Below, piece after piece: positions 13,807 through 19,297 of a stretch of DNA of 19,297 bases. The position numbers and the translations under genes are program-made. Location of the stretch: the NCBI GenBank assembly GCA_021845555.1, contig JAJZVS010000018.1, forward strand, positions 1 to 19,297. Direction: 5' to 3'. The notes beneath the pieces are model-generated. The model worked only from the letters and a program-made list of their open reading frames with translations, searched no databases and was not told the origin of the DNA. Source of the DNA: Pseudomonadota bacterium. GTDB taxonomy: Bacteria > Pseudomonadota > Alphaproteobacteria > Acetobacterales > Acetobacteraceae. Positions within the stretch are counted from its first letter, which is position 1. Each line of letters opens with the position of its first letter.

Positions 13807-15015
13807 TCACCCGCCGCCGCGACGCAGCGCGTCGAGCTGCCAGTGCATCTCCTCCGCGCTCAGCGGAAACCCGCCGCGGGGCGCGGGGTGCAGAACCTCC
13901 GCCGGTCCCATCCGCGCCAGCGCGACCTGCAACACGGTGCCCACCGCCATCGAAAAGCCGGCCTTCCAGGCCAGCGCCACCAGCGCCTTGGCGTTGCGCA
14001 GCGTGACCGCCCGCGCGACCGCCGCGCCCGGCATCGCGGTGGCGAGCGCGAGCAGCGCCGCCGCCAGATCGGATTCGCCGCGTTGGACCGCGCCGAGCAG
14101 CGTCGCCTCGGTGAGGCGGCCGGACCGGGCGATGCGCTGCGCTTCGGCCGACGCCTCGGTCAAAGCGTGCGCCGCGGTGGCGCCGACCGCGAGGCGATCC
14201 TCCAGCCGGCGTTGCAGTTCCCCGGCGAGCGCGGGATCGAGATCGGCGCGGTGGGCCAGCTCGTCCAGCAGCTGGGTCGCCACGATCCCGGCCAGGGCGC
14301 GGGCGGCGCGCGCGGGCAGCACCGGCCGGCGCACCAGCGGTTCGTGCCATTCCACATGCGCCGCGGCGCGGGCGATCAGCCCGTCGAGCGTCGCCTCGCG
14401 GATCTGCGCCGAGGCATTGGCGAGCAACGCGCGGATCGCCGCGCCGTCCGACCCGGCGGCGATCGCATCCGCCACGTCGGCATGCAGCGCCGGGCGACGG
14501 GCGATCGCCAGCGCCGTGACCGCCGAGGGCGGCGCGGCGATCAGCGCCAGCAGATCGGCCTCGGTCAGCAGCGGGGAGAAGCGCAGCACCGGCTCGCTCA
14601 CATGTGCGGCGCAATCGCGCGCCAGGCGCAGGATCAAGTCCCGCGGCGCATCGGGCATCGCCTGCACCACCTCGGCGATCGCCGCGCGCACCTGCGCGGC
14701 GGTGTCCTCCACCAGCATCTCCAGCGTCGCCAGCGCCTGGTGCTGCAACCGTCCCTGGTCCTCGGACGAAAGATTGGGGGCCAGCGCGGCCAGCTTGCGG
14801 GCGAGCAGCGCGCGCACCCGTGGATCGGGGTCGCGGGCGAGCGCCCGCTCGGCGGCCGGCGGGATCGCCGGGTTGAGCACCAGCGCGGCGCGCACCATCA
14901 CGGCCGGGTCGGCCGCCAGTCGTTCCAACTGCTCCGCCGGCGTGCCGGAGGCGGCGCCGAGGCGCACCCGGTCCGCCTCGGCCGTCGTCGCGGCTGCGAT
15001 CGCGCCTCCGGTCAT
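13807..15015 (-). CDS. DUF2336 domain-containing helical-repeat protein
   Basis: A 402-residue, Ala/Leu-rich, almost wholly helical cytoplasmic protein. Residues 26-80 look like HEAT-type repeats (PAEQLERLAADPAVMVRAAL, then RDPDPRVRALLARKLA). The central region has the DUF2336-type elements SEPVLRFSPLLTEADLLALI (140-159), IARRPALHADVADAIAA (171-187) and LLANASAQIREATLDGLI (197-214). DUF2336 proteins are widespread in alphaproteobacteria and have no settled biochemical role; HEAT-like scaffolds usually mediate protein-protein contacts. The ATG at 15015 overlaps the stop of the upstream diguanylate cyclase (ATGA, 15012-15015), so translation is very likely coupled and the two products may act together in c-di-GMP output or localisation (inference). 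Followed at once by an intrinsic terminator. A much longer open frame extends past this start to 17346 but is antisense to other genes. Confidence 0.83.
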   Translation of the reverse strand: MTGGAIAAATTAEADRVRLGAASGTPAEQLERLAADPAVMVRAALVLNPAIPPAAERALARDPDPRVRALLARKLAALAPNLSSEDQGRLQHQALATLEMLVEDTAAQVRAAIAEVVQAMPDAPRDLILRLARDCAAHVSEPVLRFSPLLTEADLLALIAAPPSAVTALAIARRPALHADVADAIAAGSDGAAIRALLANASAQIREATLDGLIARAAAHVEWHEPLVRRPVLPARAARALAGIVATQLLDELAHRADLDPALAGELQRRLEDRLAVGATAAHALTEASAEAQRIARSGRLTEATLLGAVQRGESDLAAALLALATAMPGAAVARAVTLRNAKALVALAWKAGFSMAVGTVLQVALARMGPAEVLHPAPRGGFPLSAEEMHWQLDALRRGGG

Positions 15016-16454
15016 GGCGCGGCTTCCGGCGCGACCCGCCAGTGGCCGCGCCCTTCCCGCTTCACTTCGAACATCGCCAGATCGGCCCGGCGCATCAGGC
15101 TGTCGATGTCCTCCGGGCTGCCGGGCGGGCGGGTGGCGATGCCGATCGACAGGCTGAGGCGCGGCTCCGGGCCGCCCACCACCTCCCCGAGCTCGTCCGG
15201 CGCGCCGACTCGCAGCGCCTCCGCCCGTTCGGCCGCCGTCATGTGGTCGGCGCCGTTCAACCACAGAGCGAATTCGTCCCCGCCGAGCCTGGCCACGAGG
15301 TCGGTCGGCCGCACCGTGCGGCGCAGCAACGCCGCGGTCCGGCACAGCACGTGATCGCCCACCTCGTGCCCCAGCAGATCGTTGACCGACTTGAAATTGT
15401 CGAGATCGGCGAAGATCAATGTCCCCGGCGTCTCCTCCCGGTCCAGCCGCTCGATATGCCGGGGCAGTTCCTCCAGGAAGGCGCGGCGGTTGAGCAGGCC
15501 GGTCAGCGCGTCGGTGCGCGCCTGGCGCGCCATCTCCCGCTGGATCGCCTGATGCTCCAGCACCACGCGCACGATGGAGGTGGCGCCGGCGGCCAGCATG
15601 CGGTCCTCCGCGTCCCAGCCGCGGCCGGGCGCGGCGCGCCAGATCGCCAGCCCCGCCTTGTCGCCGAACCGGGTACGGCAGCCGCAGACGATCAGCTTGC
15701 GCGCCTCCGCCGCCGCCACGGACACGCTGACCTGGTCCGCCGGCCCATCGAGCGCGGCGGCGATGTCGCCGAGCACGCCGCCGGCGCCGCCGCCGCTGTG
15801 GTGCAGCACCACGACGCCGGTCGCGCCGAGGCTGACCACCGCCACCCCCTCGGCGCCGAGCGCGTTGCGGGTCGCTTCCAGCGCGGCGCGCATCATCCGG
15901 GGCGCCAGCACCTCCTCGCGCATGCGGCGCAGGATGTGGTCGATCACCTCGGCCCGGCGCAGCGTGGCCGCCGCCTGCACCGCGGCCGTGCTCTGCGCGG
16001 TGATGTCGATGCCGAGACCGCGCGTGCCCACCGACCGGCCCGCCGGATCGAGCAGGGGCGCCACCGCGAACATCAGGCAGGACACCCCGCCGTCCGCCCG
16101 GCGCAGCCACACGCGCTGCCCGCGCAGCGGCCTGGTGGCACGGAACGGATTGAAATCGCCGGCCCCGTTCGCCAGCAGCGCTTCGGGATCGCGGTCCAGC
16201 AGCGCCGCCGCCGGCCAGCCGAGCACCGGATCGGGCATCACGAAGGCAAAGCGGCCGTCCGCATCCGTCTCGAACGCGAGATCCGCGCTCAGCGCCACCA
16301 GATCGCGCCAACGCTGGCGGCTGTCCAGCAATGCCCGGCCGAGCTCCGGGTCGAGGCCGGCGGCAGCGGATCTTGCCGCGGGGAGTCTTACCGCCTCGGG
16401 CCTTGCCGCCTCGGGGCGACCTGGCGAAGCCACGAGGGCCGATGCATCGTCCAT
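15012..16454 (-). CDS. PAS-GGDEF diguanylate cyclase
   Basis: A 480-residue cytoplasmic signalling enzyme that should make cyclic di-GMP from two GTP. After a low-complexity N-terminus (1-35), a PAS domain spans about 45-155 (WRDLVALSADLAFETDADGRF; closing GTRGLGIDITAQ). A GAF-like or degenerate sensory domain lies at about 165-300. A helical linker leads into the GGDEF domain (about 312-475), which opens with TDALTGLLNRRAF. Metal-binding D350 is in FADLDNFKSVND. The active-site loop GGDEF is intact at 391-395, and an inhibitory site RxxD (R382-D385) sits exactly five residues before it, so product feedback is expected. No EAL domain and no transmembrane segment. The ATG at 16454 has only a weak ribosome site. 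It is co-transcribed with the DUF2336 gene by a 4-nt overlap. Confidence 0.9.
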   Translation of the reverse strand: MDDASALVASPGRPEAARPEAVRLPAARSAAAGLDPELGRALLDSRQRWRDLVALSADLAFETDADGRFAFVMPDPVLGWPAAALLDRDPEALLANGAGDFNPFRATRPLRGQRVWLRRADGGVSCLMFAVAPLLDPAGRSVGTRGLGIDITAQSTAAVQAAATLRRAEVIDHILRRMREEVLAPRMMRAALEATRNALGAEGVAVVSLGATGVVVLHHSGGGAGGVLGDIAAALDGPADQVSVSVAAAEARKLIVCGCRTRFGDKAGLAIWRAAPGRGWDAEDRMLAAGATSIVRVVLEHQAIQREMARQARTDALTGLLNRRAFLEELPRHIERLDREETPGTLIFADLDNFKSVNDLLGHEVGDHVLCRTAALLRRTVRPTDLVARLGGDEFALWLNGADHMTAAERAEALRVGAPDELGEVVGGPEPRLSLSIGIATRPPGSPEDIDSLMRRADLAMFEVKREGRGHWRVAPEAAP

Positions 16455-16570
16455 GATGGGCGCCGTTGCTTGGGGTGAGCCGCGGCGCCATTTCTGCGTG
16501 GTAAGGACTAAGGAAAGGTTGCCGCCGCGCGATCGATCCGCGCGCCGCCGGCGCGCCGGCCCGGCGTTCG

Positions 16571-16599
16571 TTGACAGCGGCGGGGCCGCTCTTCATGGT
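16571..16599 (+). promoter_or_regulatory. Candidate sigma-70 type promoter of the dap operon
   Basis: TTGACA (16571-16576) with a 17-bp spacer to CATGGT (16594-16599, 3/6 match). It shares the octamer TTGACAGC with two other candidate promoters. A CGCGCG dyad with a 7-nt loop lies 27 bp upstream (16526-16544). The predicted leader to the dapD ATG is about 65 nt and contains the 18-bp tandem repeat. Confidence 0.45.
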
Positions 16600-16602
16600 C
16601 CG

Positions 16603-16656
16603 CCCGCCTCGCCCGAAGCCCCCGCCTTGCCTGAAGCCCCCGCCTTGCCTGAAGGT
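16603..16656 (+). repeat. Three tandem copies of an 18-bp repeat in the dapD leader
   Basis: Copies at 16603-16620 (two internal mismatches), 16621-16638 (reference, CCCGCCTTGCCTGAAGCC) and 16639-16656 (last two bases differ). The array ends 13 nt before the dapD ATG and its last copy runs into the dapD ribosome-site region. Because 18 is a multiple of 3, copy number changes would not shift any frame reading through it. Confidence 0.9.
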
Positions 16657-16669
16657 CAGGATTCCCCGC

Positions 16670-17509
16670 ATGCCCCAGCACGCCTTGCAGACCGCGATCG
16701 ACGCCTTGTGGGACCGTCGCGACACCCTCTCGCCGACCGCCGGCGCCGAGGCGCGCGCCCCGGTGGAGGCCGCGCTCGACGCGCTCGACACCGGCAGCCT
16801 GCGCGTCGCCGAGCCGACCGCCACCGGCTGGCAGGTGAACGAGTGGCTCAAGAAGGCCGTTCTGCTGTCGTTCCGCCTGACCGACTCGGCGCCCATGCCG
16901 GGTCCCGGCGGCGCGCCGGTGTTCGACAAGGTGCCGATGAAATTCGCCGGCTGGGGAGAGAACCGCTTCCGCGAGGCCGGGTTCCGTGCCGTCCCCGGCG
17001 CGGTGGTGCGCCGCTCCGCCTTTATCGCGCCCGGCGCGGTGCTGATGCCCTGTTTCGTCAACGCCGGCGCGCATGTCGGGCGCAACACCATGGTCGATAC
17101 CTGGGCCACGGTGGGAAGCTGCGCGCAGATCGGCGCCAACTGCCATCTGTCGGGCGGCGTCGGCATCGGCGGCGTGCTGGAGCCGTTGCAGGCGGCACCC
17201 GTCATCATCGAGGACGATTGCTTCGTCGGCGCCCGCTCGGAAGTGGCCGAGGGCGTGATCGTGGAGCGTGGCGCGGTGCTGTCGATGGGGGTGTTCATCG
17301 GCGCCTCCACCAAGGTGATCGACCGCGCCACGGGCGAGATCTTCACCGGCCGGGTGCCGGCCTATTCGGTGGTGGTGCCGGGGTCGCTGCCCGGCCGGCC
17401 GCTGCCGGACGGCTCGCCCGGCCCGTCGCTCTATTGCGCGGTGATCGTCAAGCGCGTCGATGCGCAGACGCGGGCGAAGACGTCGATCAACGAACTGCTG
17501 CGCGATTGA
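16670..17509 (+). CDS. dapD: 2,3,4,5-tetrahydropyridine-2,6-dicarboxylate N-succinyltransferase
   Basis: A 279-residue trimeric enzyme of the succinylase branch of lysine/diaminopimelate synthesis: it succinylates tetrahydrodipicolinate using succinyl-CoA. The N-terminal helical domain (1-105) has TGWQVNEWLKKAVLLSFRL and MKFAGWGENRFREAGFR. From about 108 the left-handed beta-helix hexapeptide repeats begin (PGAVVRRSAFIAPGAVLMP). The DapD signature MVDTWATVGSCAQIGANCHL (141-160) and GGVGIGGVLEPLQA (162-175) follow, and the family C-terminus KTSINELLRD closes the protein. Length is close to the E. coli enzyme (274). The ATG at 16670 matches the family start and follows AAGGTCAGG. An in-frame proline-rich extension back to 16571 is repeat DNA, not protein. 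First gene of the dapD-dapE-membrane protein operon. Confidence 0.96.
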   Translation: MPQHALQTAIDALWDRRDTLSPTAGAEARAPVEAALDALDTGSLRVAEPTATGWQVNEWLKKAVLLSFRLTDSAPMPGPGGAPVFDKVPMKFAGWGENRFREAGFRAVPGAVVRRSAFIAPGAVLMPCFVNAGAHVGRNTMVDTWATVGSCAQIGANCHLSGGVGIGGVLEPLQAAPVIIEDDCFVGARSEVAEGVIVERGAVLSMGVFIGASTKVIDRATGEIFTGRVPAYSVVVPGSLPGRPLPDGSPGPSLYCAVIVKRVDAQTRAKTSINELLRD

Positions 17510-18636
17510 GCGACCTGGGCGATCCGCTGGGCCTCGCCCAGGCGCTGATCCGCTGCCCTTCGGTGACGCCCGAGGATGCCGGCGCGCAGGACGTGCTGGC
17601 CGCGGCGCTCGACCGCCTGGGCTTCGCCGTGACCAGGCTGCGCTACGGCCAGACCGAGAATCTGTTCGCCCGGATCGGCAGCGAAGGCCCACATCTCTGC
17701 TTCGCCGGCCATACCGACGTGGTGCCCGCCGGCGACGCGCCCTGGCGGTTTGACCCGTTCGGCGCGGCGGTGCGGGACGGCGTGCTGTATGGCCGCGGCG
17801 CCTGCGACATGAAGGGCGCGATCGCCGCCTTCGTCGCCGCCTGCGCCGCGCATCTGGGAGACGGCAAGGCCCCACGCGGCGCGATCAGCCTGCTGATCAC
17901 CGGCGACGAGGAAGGCCCGGCCACCGACGGCACCGTGCGCGTGCTCGACTGGATGGCAACGCACGGGCAGATCCCGGATTTCTGCGTGGTGGGCGAACCC
18001 ACCTGCCGCGCGGCGCTGGGCGACGTGATCAAGGTCGGCCGGCGCGGCAGCCTGAACGCGACGATCACCGTGCACGGCACGCAGGGCCATGTCGCGTACC
18101 CGCAGCGGGCCGACAATCCGGTGCACCGGCTGGTGCGCGCGCTGGCGGCGCTGACCGCCGCGCCGCTCGATGCCGGCAGCGAATTCTTCGAACCCTCGTC
18201 GCTGCAGCTCACCTCGATCGACGTCGGCAACCCGGCCACCAACGTCATTCCCGCCGCGGCCCGCGCGCGGCTGAACATCCGCTTCAACGACCGCCATACC
18301 GGCGCCTCGCTGTCCGCCTGGCTGCGCGCCGCGCTCGCCCAGCATGCCGAGCGCGGCGAGATCGACATCGCCATCAGCGGCGAGTCCTTCCTCACCTCCC
18401 CCGGTCCGGCGGTCGAAGCGCTGCGCGCGGCGGTGGCCGGGGAGACCGGGGTGGAACCGGGGCTCGATACCGGCGGCGGCACCTCGGACGCGCGCTTCAT
18501 CGCGCGTCACTGCAAGGTGGCCGAGTTCGGCCTGATCGGTACCTCCATGCACCAGGCCGACGAGCGCGTGCCGGTGGCGGAGTTGCAGGCGCTGGCGCGG
18601 GTCTATCGCGCCGTGCTGGCCGGCTTCGGCGCATGA
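17506..18636 (+). CDS. dapE: Succinyl-diaminopimelate desuccinylase
   Basis: A 376-residue dinuclear zinc hydrolase of family M20A, removing succinate from N-succinyl-LL-diaminopimelate. Residues match the E. coli enzyme (375 aa) in order and spacing: H69 and D71 (FAGHTDVVPAGD), bridging D101 (GRGACDMKG), catalytic E135 and ligand E136 (TGDEEGPATDG), E164 (GEPTC) and H349 (SMHQADE). The lid/dimer domain has VHGTQGHVAYPQRADNP (189-205) and TNVIPAAARARLNIRFND (245-262). The TTG at 17506 is taken as the start: it gives the family N-terminus (SDLGDPLGLAQALIRCPSVTP) and overlaps the dapD stop as TTGA, indicating coupled translation. No in-frame ATG lies near. The ribosome site is weak, consistent with re-initiation. 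Working with the preceding gene it feeds both lysine and peptidoglycan diaminopimelate. Confidence 0.95.
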   Translation: MSDLGDPLGLAQALIRCPSVTPEDAGAQDVLAAALDRLGFAVTRLRYGQTENLFARIGSEGPHLCFAGHTDVVPAGDAPWRFDPFGAAVRDGVLYGRGACDMKGAIAAFVAACAAHLGDGKAPRGAISLLITGDEEGPATDGTVRVLDWMATHGQIPDFCVVGEPTCRAALGDVIKVGRRGSLNATITVHGTQGHVAYPQRADNPVHRLVRALAALTAAPLDAGSEFFEPSSLQLTSIDVGNPATNVIPAAARARLNIRFNDRHTGASLSAWLRAALAQHAERGEIDIAISGESFLTSPGPAVEALRAAVAGETGVEPGLDTGGGTSDARFIARHCKVAEFGLIGTSMHQADERVPVAELQALARVYRAVLAGFGA

Positions 18637-19223
18637 GCGGGCGGCTGCGCGGGCAGCGGCCGGGCGCGCAGACCATCCTGCGCGGCGTCCTGCTGCTGGC
18701 GCGCGGACGGGCCGAGGGGCTGCGCCAGTTCGGCGACACCCCGCAGGCCTTCCTGGCGAGCCTCGCGCCGCTGATCGCCTTCCCGCTGGTGGGCTACCTG
18801 CTGCTGGCCGCGGGCGGCCACGGGGCGACGGCGATCGCCGGGCTGCTCGGCACGCTCTGCGCCCTGCTGGCCCCGCCGGTGATCTCCTTCGAGCTGGCCC
18901 GCTGGTGGGGACGCCAGGAGCTGTGGCTGCGCTACGCCACGGCGGTGAACTGGTGCCAATGGGCGATCCCGCTGCTGGCCTCGGCGCTGCTGCTGGTGGT
19001 CTATCCGATGCTGGCGCAGCTGCTCTCCGACAACGCCGCCGGCGTGGCGGTGATCGCGGCGATCGCCGCCTATGCGCTGTGGCTGCACTGGTTCCTGGCG
19101 CGGCACGCCCTGGCGCTGTCCGGCGCGCGCGCGGCGCTGCTGGTGGGGCTGGTCAATCTCGGCACCGCGCTGCTGGTGCTGGGGCCGCGGCTGCTGAGCC
19201 TGGGAGCCGGGCACGCGGGGTGA
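18633..19223 (+). CDS. Five-helix inner-membrane protein, function unknown
   Basis: A 196-residue protein not recognised beyond its topology. A basic, amphipathic N-terminus (RLRGQRPGAQTILRGVLLLARGRAEGLRQFG) is followed by about five hydrophobic segments near 40-60, 64-86, 108-130, 136-155 and 166-186. Trp-rich loops (LARWWGRQELWLRYATAVNWCQW, about 88-110) lie between the second and third. No signal-peptide cleavage site or catalytic motif is seen. Its ATG overlaps the dapE stop as ATGA, so it is the third coupled gene of the dap operon; its own stop overlaps the next start (GTGA). A tie to diaminopimelate, peptidoglycan or envelope biology is suggested only by this position. A Yip1-like membrane protein is one possibility I cannot support further. 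Confidence 0.8.
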   Translation: MSGRLRGQRPGAQTILRGVLLLARGRAEGLRQFGDTPQAFLASLAPLIAFPLVGYLLLAAGGHGATAIAGLLGTLCALLAPPVISFELARWWGRQELWLRYATAVNWCQWAIPLLASALLLVVYPMLAQLLSDNAAGVAVIAAIAAYALWLHWFLARHALALSGARAALLVGLVNLGTALLVLGPRLLSLGAGHAG

Positions 19224-19297
19224 GCGGCGGCGCGCCCCTGCCCCTTTCGCCCGGCGCCGCGGGCGGCTATACCCCCGCCCTCGCGCCGCCGGTCGGT
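19220..19297 (+). CDS. Start of a fourth dap-operon gene (3' end outside window), unidentified
   Basis: A GTG at 19220 overlaps the previous stop (GTGA, 19220-19223) and opens 26 codons without a stop to the window end: S-G-G-A-P-L-P-L-S-P then Gly/Pro-rich residues including GGYTPALAPP. The overlap pattern repeats that of the two upstream junctions, which is the main support. Too short to name. Confidence 0.5.
   Translation, partial: MSGGAPLPLSPGAAGGYTPALAPPVG

Noticed and set aside
13807..17346. An 1179-codon open frame on the minus strand
   Set aside because: It runs in the wrong frame through the diguanylate cyclase and antisense to dapD. Only its C-terminal 402 codons (from 15015) show a real domain; the rest is an artefact of high GC.
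15574..18636. A 1020-codon plus-strand open frame ending with dapE
   Set aside because: The part before 17506 is antisense to the GGDEF gene and out of frame with dapD. DapE has its full family length from the TTG at 17506.
1..19297. CRISPR arrays, tRNA or rRNA genes, prophage or integrase genes
   Set aside because: Looked for and not found. The two repeat arrays present are short-unit tandem repeats without spacers.

Overview
The window is a very GC-rich piece of a bacterial chromosome. The base composition, the adjacent dapD-dapE pair, a DUF2336 protein, an RHH_4-type ribbon-helix-helix protein and a PEP-CTERM protein all suggest an alphaproteobacterium, most likely an Acetobacteraceae/Rhodospirillales member. 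This assignment is inferred from gene content; no rRNA or tRNA gene is present to confirm it.

Region 1 (1-8072) begins with the 3' part of a TrmJ-type RNA methyltransferase and then holds a catabolic block in alternating orientations. Two tandem D-2-hydroxyacid dehydrogenase paralogues run leftward. An M20 amidohydrolase (allantoate / N-carbamoyl-amino-acid hydrolase type) runs rightward. A uronate dehydrogenase-like SDR runs leftward, its stop codon interlocked with that of the M20 gene. An amidase-signature hydrolase starts 35 bp away in the opposite direction, and a Rieske ring-hydroxylating oxygenase alpha/beta pair follows. Together they could open an aromatic ring, cleave C-N/amide bonds and oxidise or reduce hydroxy and sugar acids. 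No regulator, transporter, ferredoxin or reductase is in view, so the substrate is unknown.

Region 2 (8073-12183) is an accessory-looking stretch. It contains a decayed fragment of peptide chain release factor 3 (prfC) on the minus strand, a GGGCGGC heptamer tandem repeat with G-quadruplex form, an AT-richer segment, a PEP-CTERM surface/secreted protein, and a large RTX-tailed metalloprotease-like protein with an unusual HExxE motif. The second secreted gene ends at a perfect 14-bp hairpin.

Region 3 (12189-16454) holds an acyl-CoA-dehydrogenase-fold flavoprotein running rightward. Facing it are a small ribbon-helix-helix protein and a translationally coupled pair, a PAS-GGDEF diguanylate cyclase followed by a DUF2336 helical-repeat protein. 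A good intrinsic terminator ends that pair.

Region 4 (16571-19297) is the lysine/diaminopimelate operon: dapD, dapE, a five-helix membrane protein of unknown function, and the first codons of another gene. Every junction is a 4-nt stop/start overlap. Its leader carries three tandem copies of an 18-bp repeat. The same TTGACAGC string, a plausible housekeeping -35 element, lies ahead of the Rieske pair, the flavoprotein and dapD.

The clearest non-routine items are the prfC remnant, the HExxE RTX protein, the dapD leader repeat and the uncharacterised membrane protein locked into the dap operon.
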